DNA of 50,411 nucleotides from a virus. The position numbers and the translations under genes were made by a program. Shown here piece by piece: positions 21,735-30,000 of this stretch. The notes under the pieces were generated by a model. The model was given only the letters and a program-made list of their open reading frames with translations, was not told the DNA's origin and did not search any database. The stretch is taken from IMG/VR virus record IMGVR_UViG_3300046500_000035, positions 1 through 50,411 of that record; one strand, 5' to 3'. Position 1 is the first letter of the stretch. Every line of letters starts with the position of its first letter.

Positions 21735-22363
21735 TCGGCCAGGCAGCGAAGAAGTCGCCGCCGGCGCGCCGGAAGAAGCGCTGCGTGAATGTAGCCTGTG
21801 GCACCCAGTTCATTCCGCAGCGCCTGGGCCAGAAAGTGTGTAGCCCATCCTGCGCACTGTCCGAAGCCAAGAACCCAGCGAATCAGGCGAAAGCCCGAAA
21901 GGCGCTGGCAGATATGGACCGTCAGGACGTCAAGGCGCGGAAGGAGAAGCTGAAGAGCAGGGCAGAATACGCGAAAGAAGCCCAAGCGGTGATCAATCGC
22001 TACGTCCGCCTGCGCGATGCACGTCTGGGCTGCATCAGCTGCACCAAGCCTGCGACATGGGGTGGTCAGTGGCATTGCTCGCACTTCCGCAGTGTCGGCG
22101 CCGCCCCACACATACGCTTCAACCTCTGGAACATGAACAAATCCTGCTCGCAGTGCAATTCCCACCTTAGTGGAAACCTTGCTGGTTATAGGCCAGCGCT
22201 GATCGAGAAGATAGGTCAAGCGCGCGTCGACTGGCTGGAATGCAACCAGGCAACCGGGCGGCATGACATCCCGTACCTGAAAAGGCTTAAAGCGGTTTTC
22301 GCGAAAAAGGTTAAGCGGCTTGAGCGGCGTTGTGAGGAGGCTTTGTCATGGGGAGCAATGTGA
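21731..22363 (+). CDS. ninG: NinG (Rap) recombination protein, with altered C-terminus
   Basis: 210 aa from GTG 21731. The N-terminal zinc motif is RRKKRCVNVACGTQFIPQRL with VCSPSC; then VINRYVRLRDARLGCISCTK, HCSHFRSVGAAPHIRF, NKSCSQCNSHLSGNL: clear NinG. In lambda NinG (Rap) cuts or resolves recombination intermediates. The last 30 residues (YLKRLKAVFAKKVKRLERRC...) differ in detail from the usual tail, and a fragment resembling the usual tail lies 600 bp downstream past an HNH gene, which overlaps ninG by 16 bp. Confidence 0.9.
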   Translation: MIGQAAKKSPPARRKKRCVNVACGTQFIPQRLGQKVCSPSCALSEAKNPANQAKARKALADMDRQDVKARKEKLKSRAEYAKEAQAVINRYVRLRDARLGCISCTKPATWGGQWHCSHFRSVGAAPHIRFNLWNMNKSCSQCNSHLSGNLAGYRPALIEKIGQARVDWLECNQATGRHDIPYLKRLKAVFAKKVKRLERRCEEALSWGAM

Positions 22364-22980
22364 TTCTTGTTCGACAGTCGTTAGTAGAGATTTCCGGGTC
22401 GAAAAGGTCGATTGGCGTGTTCCGGTGCCCTGAGTGCCGAACCGAGTTCGAGACGCGGCTAGAGCGCGCAAAGGTCATGACTGGTCTGTGCATTCCCTGC
22501 AATAACAAGGCCGCTGGAAGAAAGCGTGCAACCCATGGCTTCAACAACGCTAACAGCAGACTTCACGTGACATGGGCAAACATGAAGCGCCGCTGCCTCA
22601 AGCCGCGCGGTACCGAGGTTCAGAAGTACGCGGGCGTGACTCTCTGTGAGGAGTGGATGAGATTTGAGCCGTTCATGACGTGGTCCCTTGCCAATGGCTA
22701 TGCCGATCACCTCACCCTTGACCGAATCGAGTCGTCGAAAGGCTATGAGCCAGGCAACTGCCGTTACGCGGATTACAACGTACAGGCAGCAAACCGCAAG
22801 AAGACCGACAAAAACACCAGCGGTCACGTAGGTGTTTCATGGGACCGGGGTAAGTGGTGCGCAAAGGTCCAGTGGCAGAAAAAACAGATACACCTCGGCA
22901 GGTTCAAGGATATCGAAGACGCGGTGAAGGCGCGTAACGACTACCTAAACGAACACGACCTGCCGCACCTGAGGGCCTGA
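22348..22980 (+). CDS. HNH homing-type endonuclease with AP2 DNA-binding domain
   Basis: 210 aa from ATG 22348. N-terminal zinc ribbon (FRCPECRTEF, LCIPCNNK), a middle HNH-like nuclease region (HVTWANMKRRCLKP, HLTLDRIESSKGYEPGNCRY) and a C-terminal AP2-like domain (TSGHVGVSWDRGKWCAKVQW, HLGRFKDIEDAVKARN). This set is characteristic of free-standing mobile endonucleases of phages. It starts inside the end of ninG and is followed by a leftover that resembles the ninG tail, indicating insertion there. It probably cuts uninvaded ninG alleles. Confidence 0.85.
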   Translation: MGSNVILVRQSLVEISGSKRSIGVFRCPECRTEFETRLERAKVMTGLCIPCNNKAAGRKRATHGFNNANSRLHVTWANMKRRCLKPRGTEVQKYAGVTLCEEWMRFEPFMTWSLANGYADHLTLDRIESSKGYEPGNCRYADYNVQAANRKKTDKNTSGHVGVSWDRGKWCAKVQWQKKQIHLGRFKDIEDAVKARNDYLNEHDLPHLRA

Positions 22981-22982
22981 AG

Positions 22983-23054
22983 GTGGACGACCTGAAAGAG
23001 ATCAAGGCCGAGTACCGGGCAAAGACCAAAGAGCTGAAGGGGAGAGCAGCATGA
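22983..23054 (+). pseudogene. Remnant resembling the NinG C-terminal tail
   Basis: 23 codons, VDDLKEIKAEYRAKTKELKG then RAA, ending in ATGA with the next gene. From memory lambda NinG ends TIEECKAIKAEYQQKLKDLR, so this matches the very end of NinG, separated from ninG by the HNH/AP2 gene. It could start at GTG 22983 with GAGGG upstream, so it may still be translated as a short peptide. Confidence 0.6.
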
Positions 23055-23728
23055 AACTCATCAACGCTCGTCAGGCATGGACTGACTCGCAACACGAATC
23101 GAACGTCTCGATCAGCGCCGCGGCTGCAGAGCGCGCCAAGTCGGCAACCGTCGTCCGAAAGGAGAAGGCTGCTCTGCGGGAGATCATCTTTGCCGCCCAG
23201 GGAGGGGACAAGGAGGAGCGCATCAAGGCTGTACGCCAGAAGATCAGCATTGCAGAGAGCCGCCGTGCGCCAATCGGTCGTTCGACTCATCGCGCCGCCC
23301 ACCTCATCACCATGGGCAAGGTTCAGCGAGCCATTGAGACGCTGCCGTTCCAGGTGCAGCAGCTCGGGCACTACCTGTACCACCCATGCATGACCGTGAT
23401 CCACATGCTCAATGCGGAGAAGCTGATCTGGTCCGACATCGACGTATCGACCCTGACGGATGCCAAGCAGCAGAAGGTCCATTGTCTGGTGACCTGCGCT
23501 TTGCAGTCCTACAAGGCCGAGGCAAACGGCGGGGATGCGTGGGGACCTGCAATGGTCGCTGATGCCATGATGAAGCTCTACAGCGTCAGGATCGAGCCCA
23601 AGGTGTGGGATCGTGACTGGAAAGACATCTGGAATTTCCTGCGAGATGCCATTCATGACGTTGATGTTCAGGCGCAACAACCGGTATGGCAGGTGATTCA
23701 CGCGGAAAATAGCGAGGACGCGGCATAA
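23051..23728 (+). CDS. Putative late antitermination protein (Q position)
   Basis: 225 aa from ATG 23051. A helical N-terminus (SISAAAAERAKSATVVRKEK), RAAHLITMGKVQRAIETLPF, and FQVQQLGHYLYHPCMTVIHM. It is the last gene before two terminators and the start of the late genes, exactly the place of Q-type antiterminators, and proteins like it are common there in Pseudomonas phages. I do not see a diagnostic motif, so function is by position. Confidence 0.55.
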   Translation: MKLINARQAWTDSQHESNVSISAAAAERAKSATVVRKEKAALREIIFAAQGGDKEERIKAVRQKISIAESRRAPIGRSTHRAAHLITMGKVQRAIETLPFQVQQLGHYLYHPCMTVIHMLNAEKLIWSDIDVSTLTDAKQQKVHCLVTCALQSYKAEANGGDAWGPAMVADAMMKLYSVRIEPKVWDRDWKDIWNFLRDAIHDVDVQAQQPVWQVIHAENSEDAA

Positions 23729-23802
23729 AAGTGTTGCCATGTTGGGGGATTCGATGTACTTTTCCCACACTGCGCAACTTACCTCCAGCGCACGACCATT
23801 TT

Positions 23803-23829
23803 AAAGCCTCGCCAAGTGCGGGGCTTTTT
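23803..23829 (+). terminator. Intrinsic terminator before the late operon
   Basis: AAAGCCTCGC (23803-23812) pairs with GCGGGGCTTT (23818-23827, one G-T), with a T-run from 23825. A terminator just downstream of the Q-position gene is where late antitermination acts. Confidence 0.8.
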
Positions 23830-23887
23830 GCTTTCTGAGGCCCTCATAAGGCCCACGTTTCCATCGCTGCTCCTCCTCAGCGCCTTT

Positions 23888-23910
23888 GCCCGGATTCCTC
23901 GGGCCTTTTA
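23888..23910 (+). terminator. Second candidate terminator
   Basis: GCCCG ... CGGGC hairpin followed by CTTTTATT, immediately ahead of the 23923 gene. Weaker than the first one. Confidence 0.55.
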
Positions 23911-23922
23911 TTCGGATTGCCC

Positions 23923-24231
23923 ATGACTGACGTATCCCGCATCGCTGACAGCACGGTGTTCAAAATCGTCGTGCCTGTCCTGCAGACCATTCTGTCTGCT
24001 GCTGCGATTGGCGCTTTCGTGTATGTCGTGGGCTCGCTGTCCACACTTCAAGCCTCGCTGAACGCATACCAAACAAGCCAGGCTCTGCTGACTCAGCGCG
24101 TTGACTCCCTGGAGCGCTCCCGCGATGCCGGTGACAAGTTCATCGATACGCTGCGCAGCTCCGACCAGCGCCAAGACTACCGCCTCGATTCGCTCACCGA
24201 GATGGTGAAGTCGTTCGGACGGCCAAAGTGA
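23923..24231 (+). CDS. Membrane-anchored coiled-coil protein (lysis region)
   Basis: 102 aa from ATG 23923. One membrane segment (about 15-36, FKIVVPVLQTILSAAAIGAF) then a coiled coil with LLTQRVDSLERSRDAGDKFI. It is the first gene of the late region and is coupled (GTGA) to a lipoprotein gene and then a holin. The N-in anchor plus coil layout resembles an inner-membrane spanin, and the following lipoprotein would be its partner; a holin-like role is the alternative. Confidence 0.6.
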   Translation: MTDVSRIADSTVFKIVVPVLQTILSAAAIGAFVYVVGSLSTLQASLNAYQTSQALLTQRVDSLERSRDAGDKFIDTLRSSDQRQDYRLDSLTEMVKSFGRPK

Positions 24232-24476
24232 GGTGCGCACTGGTTGTGGTGCTGTTGCTTGCCGGGTGCGCACAGCAAGACGCAGGAACCAGGCAACCAG
24301 CCGAGCACAAGACAACGGTTTTCCGGTTCACGTCTGCCCCTTCGGTGTGTCCTGAGCCTGAACCACCAAAGGCCGCACTGCGCCGCGTGACAAAAAGCCG
24401 TGACGACTGGAAGCGCTACGCCGAAAGCCTCGAAAAACTAATTCCCTCGGACGCAGAACATGGCCCTCATCCCTGA
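24228..24476 (+). CDS. Small lipoprotein, possible outer-membrane spanin
   Basis: 82 aa from GTG 24228. MRCALVVVLLLAGCAQQDAG has a clear lipobox (LLAGC, Cys14). The mature part has PSVCPEPEPPKAALR, a Pro-rich segment typical of Rz1-like lipoproteins, then a charged helix. A second, classic Rz/Rz1 pair lies at 49175-49705, so the prophage has two candidate spanin lipoproteins. It overlaps the holin gene by 17 bp. Confidence 0.6.
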   Translation: MRCALVVVLLLAGCAQQDAGTRQPAEHKTTVFRFTSAPSVCPEPEPPKAALRRVTKSRDDWKRYAESLEKLIPSDAEHGPHP

Positions 24477-24681
24477 ATGGCGGAAAGCCTGGCGAATGAC
24501 CAGCGTTCAGCTCGCTGCGTTGATTGCCGCGGTCAACGCTGCGGCGGTGGCCTGGTCGGTGTTTCAGGGGGCAGTGAACCCGTTGGTGTTCGCCAGCGTG
24601 AACATGGCGCTGAGTGTCGCTGTGGCGGTGGCCCGGGTGGTGCAACAGTCGAAGCTGCGTGAGCCACCGGTAAACGAATAA
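24460..24681 (+). CDS. Holin, two membrane segments
   Basis: 73 aa, MALIPEWRKAWRMTSVQLAA with segments at about 15-35 (SVQLAALIAAVNAAAVAWSV) and 42-62 (PLVFASVNMALSVAVAVARV) and a charged C-terminus. The layout and the opening motif match small class II holins of Pseudomonas phages (DUF7940-like). It would form the lesion that releases or activates the lysozyme, which is encoded 24 kb away at 48738. Confidence 0.75.
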   Translation: MALIPEWRKAWRMTSVQLAALIAAVNAAAVAWSVFQGAVNPLVFASVNMALSVAVAVARVVQQSKLREPPVNE

Positions 24682-24722
24682 CTCGCGCCACGAATTCAGA
24701 TGCGTCCGTTTCGTGGCGCGGG
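24682..24722. repeat. Inverted repeat, copy 2, ahead of the portal gene
   Basis: CTCGCGCCACGAA (24682-24694) and TTTCGTGGCGCG (24709-24720) share their arms with the repeat at 17863-17900 but have a different spacer. It fills the 53-base gap between holin and portal. No T-run follows. Confidence 0.8.
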
Positions 24723-24734
24723 ATTGATCATTCT

Positions 24735-26141
24735 ATGACCACAAGTAAACCGCGAATTCCAGTGACTGCGGGCAAGGTCATCACAGCCGACAGTCTCTCG
24801 AACATGGTCGCCAACATCGGCACCAACCGTGACAAGCGCACACACAACCAATTCGGCTTCGAGTTCGTCACCCCGTACGAGCTTGAAGCGGCGTATCAAT
24901 CGAACTGGCTCGCCCGCCGGATCGTGGACAAGCCAAACGAAGACGCCCTGAGAGAGTGGCGGGCGTTCAGCGGCAAGCAGGCCAAGCAGATAGCGACCGA
25001 AGAGCGCCGCCTGGGTGTGCAGCAGGCCTACCTCGACACCTGCTGCTGGGCTGACCTGTACGGTGGTGCTGCGATACTGATGGTGACCGGCCAGGACCTG
25101 AGCCAGCCGCTCAACCTCGACAAGATCAAAAAGGGCGGACTGAAGAACCTGGTGGTGTTTGACCGCTGGGATATTCAGCCGACCGAGTTCAACTTCACCA
25201 ACCCGCTTGCCCCGAACTGGATGCTCCCCGAGTTCTACATGATGGTGAACGGGCAGCAGAAGATTCATCACAGCCACATCATCCGCCGCACGGGTGCTCG
25301 CCTGCCGCGCCGGATGCGCCAGTTCGAACAGGGCTGGGGTGACAGTCGCCTACGTCGCTGCATGTCTGATCTGCGCGACGCGGTAGCGACCAAGGGCGGC
25401 ATTGCCTCCCTGGTGCTGGAAGCCAACGTCGACACGATCAAAGTGAAGGGCTTGAAGGCGGCACTCGCAAGTGCTCAGTGCGACAACGTGACCGAGCGCT
25501 ATCGCATGTTCGGCATGCTCAAGTCGATTGTGAACCTCGGCCTGCTGGATGCGGAAAGCGAAGAGTACGAGCGCAACAGCATCTCGTTCTCCGGCCTGAG
25601 CCAGATCATGGAGCAGTTCATGGTCTGGACGGCAGGTGCTGCAGAGATGCCCGTCACCGAGTTGTGGGGGCAGTCAGCCTCCGGACTGAGCGCCAATGGC
25701 GAAGGCGACCTGAAGACCTACCACGGCACGATCAAGGGCAAGCAGGACGGCCAAATGCGGCTGGACCTCGAGCTTATGGACCAGGTGCTGATCCGATCCG
25801 CGCTGGGCACCTACCCGGACGACATCGAGTTCGAATGGAATCCGCTGGCTCAAACCTCTGGTGTCGAGCAGGCTCAGGAGGATCTGGCAGAAGCTCAGGC
25901 AGACGCTCTGTACATCGAGAATGGCGTGATCAAGCCAAGCCATGCGATGCGCAAAGCTCAGGCCAAAGGCACCTACGCCATCACCGACGAGCAGATCGCC
26001 GCGCAAGAGAAGTTAGAGAAGGATCAGGCTGATGGCATTGGTGACGACGGCGACGACCTCCCGGGTTTCTCCTTTGGCAAAACTGACGGCGCTGAACAAG
26101 ACGCTGATGGAAAAACGGCCAAGGAAACCCCGAGCCCCTAA
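24735..26141 (+). CDS. Portal protein (DUF1073 / Phage_portal_3)
   Basis: 468 aa. YELEAAYQSNWLARRIVDKP, DLYGGAAILMVTG, GLKNLVVFDRWDIQP, IHHSHIIRRTGARLP, VWTAGAAEMPVTELWGQSAS and GLSANGEGDLKTYH are the conserved blocks of this portal family. It forms the dodecameric DNA gate at one head vertex. The C-terminal 60 residues are acidic. Databases sometimes attach an anti-CBASS label to this family; I see portal features only. The next gene overlaps by about 110 bp. Confidence 0.93.
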   Translation: MTTSKPRIPVTAGKVITADSLSNMVANIGTNRDKRTHNQFGFEFVTPYELEAAYQSNWLARRIVDKPNEDALREWRAFSGKQAKQIATEERRLGVQQAYLDTCCWADLYGGAAILMVTGQDLSQPLNLDKIKKGGLKNLVVFDRWDIQPTEFNFTNPLAPNWMLPEFYMMVNGQQKIHHSHIIRRTGARLPRRMRQFEQGWGDSRLRRCMSDLRDAVATKGGIASLVLEANVDTIKVKGLKAALASAQCDNVTERYRMFGMLKSIVNLGLLDAESEEYERNSISFSGLSQIMEQFMVWTAGAAEMPVTELWGQSASGLSANGEGDLKTYHGTIKGKQDGQMRLDLELMDQVLIRSALGTYPDDIEFEWNPLAQTSGVEQAQEDLAEAQADALYIENGVIKPSHAMRKAQAKGTYAITDEQIAAQEKLEKDQADGIGDDGDDLPGFSFGKTDGAEQDADGKTAKETPSP

Positions 26142-27003
26142 ACCGGTCCTGCCGAGCAAGGATGCGGAGCAGTTCTACCGTGGGCAGCTTCGAGCGATGG
26201 TCCGGTTGATGGCGGGTGAGCTGGTTGCCTCCGTCGAGCCTGAGCTGAAGCGGTTGAAGCCCGACTACATCGCTGACAGCCGCATGACGCTCGATGGCAG
26301 CTGGACGGAAGAGATCCTGAAGGCGATTCGCAGCGTGTCACAGCGATTCGTCACGCCTCTGTTTGATGCGCAGGTTCAGCGGGTGGCCGCGAGTACGATC
26401 AGTCGCGCCGAGGCCGATAACGCCAAGGACTTCCGCGATTCGATAAACCGTGCGGTAGGTGTCGATTTCGAGCTGATCACACGACCCAAGGGCATGCAGG
26501 ATTACCTGGAGGCCTCTACCGCTGAAAACGTCAACCTGATCAAGTCCATCAAGACTGAGTATTTTCAGAAAGTTGAAGCGATCGTGTTGGGCGGCATGAA
26601 GGGTGGCGCTGCACCTTCGGTTATCGCCAGGCAGATTCAGGAGCAGACAGGGATTACCGCTCGCCGTGCCAAGTTGATCGCGCGGGACCAGGTGTCTCAG
26701 CTCAACTCGGACCTGACCCGTCAGCGTCAAGTGGCTGCCGGGCTTGAGTTCTACAAGTCATTGGATGCCGATGATCAGCGGGTGTCCGGCAACCCAGCGG
26801 GTAAGTACCCGAACGCGAAGATCAGCTGCTACGGCATCGCGCGCAACGACATTGGCCACGGCCCGGGGGTTTATTCCCTGGCTGAGGGCGCCGAGTGGGG
26901 CGGCAAGACCGGACTTCACCCTGGCAAGCATCACCCTCTCTGCCGCTGTGTCGCCATCGCCATGATCCCCGGCGTGAACTACTTCCCCGACAAGGGCAAA
27001 TGA
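26032..27003 (+). CDS. Head morphogenesis protein (Mu F / SPP1 gp7-like)
   Basis: 323 aa. The second half has ITARRAKLIARDQVSQLNSD, LEFYKSLDADDQRVSGNP and the C-terminal HPGKHHPLCRCVAIAMIPG, the usual ending of this family. It is a minor capsid protein attached to the portal and involved in head assembly or ejection. ATG 26032 is favoured by AAGGAT upstream, though ATG 26107 would avoid most of the portal overlap. Confidence 0.88.
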   Translation: MALVTTATTSRVSPLAKLTALNKTLMEKRPRKPRAPKPVLPSKDAEQFYRGQLRAMVRLMAGELVASVEPELKRLKPDYIADSRMTLDGSWTEEILKAIRSVSQRFVTPLFDAQVQRVAASTISRAEADNAKDFRDSINRAVGVDFELITRPKGMQDYLEASTAENVNLIKSIKTEYFQKVEAIVLGGMKGGAAPSVIARQIQEQTGITARRAKLIARDQVSQLNSDLTRQRQVAAGLEFYKSLDADDQRVSGNPAGKYPNAKISCYGIARNDIGHGPGVYSLAEGAEWGGKTGLHPGKHHPLCRCVAIAMIPGVNYFPDKGK

Positions 27004-28094
27004 TGAAAAGAATGACCATCGACGAGACCTTCGCGCCTACGTCTCGCACGCTCACGCCTGAGGGTTTTCTCTGCGTGAAAGGGATTGCGGCGCGTACGGG
27101 GGTTTATCAGTACCTGTCGAGCGAGTTGGAGCTCGAAGGGCCTGAGCGCATCGTCAACGTGTACCGCCCGCCAGAGCAGGTGTTTGCGCCCGAATCCATG
27201 GCGACCTACCCGCACAGCGACATTACCAACGACCACCCGGAAGACCTGGTTGATTCGACAACCTTCAAAAGCGTGTCGGTAGGCCATGTTCGCGGTGTCG
27301 AGCAGGACGGCGACAACGCGGTTGTTGACATGATCATCAAGGATCAGTCGGCCATCGACGACATCCAGTCCGGCAAGGCAGAGCTATCCCCCGGCTACAT
27401 GGCCGAGTACGTCAAGGCTCCAGGAATTGCCCCTGACGGCACCCCATACGAGTTCGAGCAGCGCGACATCGTGATCAATCACGTTGCCGTTGTAGAAGCA
27501 GCGCGGGCCGGAAAGGTCGCCCGTATTTTTGACCACAAACCGAAAGGTGTACCAATGGCACAACGGAAAGTCTTTTTAGACTCCAAGAAAAGCCGCTCCA
27601 TCACCGTTGACGAAGAGGTTGCTCTGGTAGTCGAAGACGCCGTTGCAAGCCTTCAGAAGTTCGCCGACGAAGAAACCGCCCGCGCAGACAAGGCAGAAGC
27701 CACCAAGGACGAGGCCGAAGAAAAGCTGGAAGAGGCCAAGAAGGAAACTTCTGACGCCGCTATCGGCCTGCGTGTCAAAGCCACCCTCGACACCATCGCC
27801 CTGGCCTCGAAAGTCGTGAAGTCCTTCGACGCCAAAGGTCTGGTTTCCCCTCTGGAAATCAAGCGCGCCGCCATGGCACAGCTTAAGCCGACCCGCGACT
27901 GGGCGGCCAAGTCCGAGGCCTACGTGACCGCCGCATTCGACGCTGCCGCTGATGAAGCGGACGAAGAGGATGACGACGACAGCAAGACCACCAACGACAG
28001 TCTGAAGCAGTTTGCCAAGGACGCCGCCAAGGCTCCGACGCTGACCACGGACGGCTCCACCGCATACGACAAGTTCCTGCGAGGTGAAAAGTAA
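27003..28094 (+). CDS. Prohead protease-scaffold fusion (DUF2213)
   Basis: 363 aa. The N-terminal 165 residues (GVYQYLSSELELEGPERIVN, VYRPPEQVF, SMATYPHSDITNDHPEDLV, DMIIKDQSAIDDIQSGKAEL, SPGYMAEY) are the DUF2213 maturation-protease type. Residues about 215-265 form a Glu/Lys/Ala-rich coiled coil (DEAEEKLEEAKKETS) and the C-terminus is acidic then helical, as in internal scaffolds. It shapes the procapsid and is then cleaved. Start ATG overlaps the previous stop (ATGATG at 27000-27005). Confidence 0.85.
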   Translation: MKRMTIDETFAPTSRTLTPEGFLCVKGIAARTGVYQYLSSELELEGPERIVNVYRPPEQVFAPESMATYPHSDITNDHPEDLVDSTTFKSVSVGHVRGVEQDGDNAVVDMIIKDQSAIDDIQSGKAELSPGYMAEYVKAPGIAPDGTPYEFEQRDIVINHVAVVEAARAGKVARIFDHKPKGVPMAQRKVFLDSKKSRSITVDEEVALVVEDAVASLQKFADEETARADKAEATKDEAEEKLEEAKKETSDAAIGLRVKATLDTIALASKVVKSFDAKGLVSPLEIKRAAMAQLKPTRDWAAKSEAYVTAAFDAAADEADEEDDDDSKTTNDSLKQFAKDAAKAPTLTTDGSTAYDKFLRGEK

Positions 28095-28603
28095 TGGCCA
28101 TCGCTATTGATACCTTCGGCCAGTACGCTGGCAAGGCCTACGAAGGTCAGATCAATGATCTGTCCATGGCCGACGTCACCACAGGCGTGGCGGACGTTGT
28201 AATCCCGTTCGGTCGCGCAGTGGTCTCCGGCTCCGCTGCTAAGCGTGATGCCCTGCCTGGTGCGGGCGCGGGCTTCTTCCTCGGCATCGCTGTGCGTAAA
28301 GCTGTCGGCGTCAGCTCCAGCTACATCACTGGCCAAGGTCAGGGCAGCGCGAACCTTCCGGGCGCCTATCGCGTCGGTGAAGAAACCAGCCGCGTCAGTC
28401 ACGGCCGTATCTGGGTTAAGACTTTGGGCGGTGCCACCGTAGGCCAGCAGGCTTACGCCTTGCCGACCACGGGCGAGTTGACCAACGCCAATACCGCCGG
28501 CAACCACCTGCTTCCAGGCTGCACCTTCCTGACCGCTGCTGCGGCCGGTGAGTTGGCGCTGATGCAAGTCAAGGCCATCAACCCAACCACCATTGCCGCT
28601 TAA
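28094..28603 (+). CDS. Capsid cement protein (gp24-like)
   Basis: 169 aa. MAIAIDTFGQYAGKAYEGQI, VADVVIPFGRAVVSGS, SYITGQGQGSANLPGAYR, GRIWVKTLGGATVGQQAY are Gly-rich beta-barrel blocks of structural cement proteins found next to DUF2184 capsids. It decorates and stabilises the head. ATG overlaps the previous stop by one base. Confidence 0.8.
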   Translation: MAIAIDTFGQYAGKAYEGQINDLSMADVTTGVADVVIPFGRAVVSGSAAKRDALPGAGAGFFLGIAVRKAVGVSSSYITGQGQGSANLPGAYRVGEETSRVSHGRIWVKTLGGATVGQQAYALPTTGELTNANTAGNHLLPGCTFLTAAAAGELALMQVKAINPTTIAA

Positions 28604-28614
28604 GGAGCGCTCAC

Positions 28615-29592
28615 ATGAGAACAATGGACGCACAGGCCCAGGCGCAACTGGGCTTTCTGATCGGCAACCTGACGTACATCGAGCAGGAAGTGCTGCGTCA
28701 GCCTTACCCTGAAATCCGATATCCGACGTTGCTCAACGTCGACACCTCGGCACCGGACTACATCGAGTCGATCGGCTTCAAGGTCCTAGACTACAAAGGT
28801 GAGCCAGCCCCAATCGGTGATAAGTCGCATGATTTCCCCCGCGCTGAAATCGCGTCGAAGGTTGGCGGCGTAGACGTTGTCCAGGCAGGCCTGGGCTACG
28901 ACTACACCCAGATCGAAGTCGGCAAGGCCATGGAAATGGCGAACGCTCAGGGCTTCGGTGGTGCGATCAACTACCTGGCTGAGAAGCCAATCGCGACCCG
29001 CACCCTGACCGAGCAGTGGCTGGACCGCGTTGCGATGGTGGGTGATGCGCGCTGGCCTTCACTGGCAACTGGCGGGCTGATCAAGTATCCGGGCGTTCCT
29101 GTTCTGGCTACCGGCACACTGCTGGGCGGCGCTAACAAGACCATCGCCCAGATCCTGGCTCAGGATCCGGATACAGCCGCCGCCGAAGCCTTAGAGCTGT
29201 TGAACAACCTGATTCTCCAAGTGTATTCGGTACAGACGAACAGCATCTTCCGCCCCACGCACATTGAGTTGCCGCTGACTCAGTACGGAAAGCTGACCAC
29301 ATTCCGAATCCCGAACACCTCGGAAACCTTGATCAGCTACCTGGAGCGCGTGCTGAAGGTAACGATCGAGCCAATCCTTCAGCTGGCTGGCGCCGGCGTC
29401 GGTGGTACAGACCGAATGATGGCGTACACCAAAAACGCCCAATTCGCGAAGTTCCACCTGCCCATGCCGTTCACGTTGAATGCCCCGATCCCGGCGCATG
29501 GGGGCCTGCTGTTTGAGGCGGCCGGTGTGGTGCGCACTGCTGGTACAGAGCTGCGTGTTCCGATGTCCCACGCTTACGTCGACGGCATCTAA
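28615..29592 (+). CDS. Major capsid protein (DUF2184)
   Basis: 325 aa. TYIEQEVLRQPYPEIRYPTL near the N-terminus, then SIGFKVLDYKGEPAPIGDKS, GYDYTQIEVGKAMEMANAQG and the C-terminal block MAYTKNAQFAKFHLPMPF and VVRTAGTELRVPMSHAY match the DUF2184 HK97-fold capsid family. Following protease and cement genes gives the normal head order. GGAG lies seven bases before the ATG. Confidence 0.92.
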   Translation: MRTMDAQAQAQLGFLIGNLTYIEQEVLRQPYPEIRYPTLLNVDTSAPDYIESIGFKVLDYKGEPAPIGDKSHDFPRAEIASKVGGVDVVQAGLGYDYTQIEVGKAMEMANAQGFGGAINYLAEKPIATRTLTEQWLDRVAMVGDARWPSLATGGLIKYPGVPVLATGTLLGGANKTIAQILAQDPDTAAAEALELLNNLILQVYSVQTNSIFRPTHIELPLTQYGKLTTFRIPNTSETLISYLERVLKVTIEPILQLAGAGVGGTDRMMAYTKNAQFAKFHLPMPFTLNAPIPAHGGLLFEAAGVVRTAGTELRVPMSHAYVDGI

Positions 29593-29601
29593 GGAGGTCA
29601 C

Positions 29602-29982
29602 ATGACTTCGAAGAAGGTTTACACCAATACCAGCGCCAATCCGGTGGTCCTGTCGGATGGCAGCTCAGTGGGGGCCGGTGAGCAAACGACCGATGCCCAA
29701 TTCGAACTGGCGAAAGGCTCGTTCTGGGAAGAGCACGGCGTGCTGGTCCCCGGCGCGCCGGAAATCGCGCCCGAGAACAAGGCCCAACTCGACGAACTGC
29801 GCGCCGAGAACGCCAAGCTGAAGGAGGACCTGTTCAATGAGCAGACCAGCCGCCAGAAGCTGGAAACGGACCTGAAGGACCTGCCCGAACAGCTCAAACA
29901 GGCGCAGGACAAGCTGACCGACGAACAGGCTCGTTCCCAGAAGCTGGAAACGGACCTGAAGGCGGCCCTGGCCAAGAAGTGA
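29602..29982 (+). CDS. Small structural protein with C-terminal coiled coil
   Basis: 126 aa. First half SNPVVLSDGSSVGAGEQTTD-like text (NTSANPVVLSDGSSVG) with a small beta region; second half a coiled coil made of a repeated unit: QKLETDLKDLPEQL then QKLETDLKAALAKK. The DNA behind the repeat is 26 bases, identical, 84 bases apart. Placed just after the capsid gene, perhaps a head or connector accessory. A terminator follows. Confidence 0.7.
   Translation: MTSKKVYTNTSANPVVLSDGSSVGAGEQTTDAQFELAKGSFWEEHGVLVPGAPEIAPENKAQLDELRAENAKLKEDLFNEQTSRQKLETDLKDLPEQLKQAQDKLTDEQARSQKLETDLKAALAKK
29853..29962 (+). repeat. 26-bp direct repeat, 84-bp period
   Basis: The same 26 bases (CCAGAAGCTGGAAACGGACC plus six more) occur at 29853-29878 and 29937-29962, in frame and 28 codons apart. 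A recent in-frame duplication of a coiled-coil unit is the simple explanation. Confidence 0.85.
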
Positions 29983-30000
29983 TCGACACCGCAAGACATC

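Noticed and set aside
24735-26141. Anti-CBASS (Acb1) function for the portal protein
   Set aside because: The family is sometimes labelled so in databases, but the sequence shows portal blocks along its length and no clear pair of HxT/HxS catalytic motifs.
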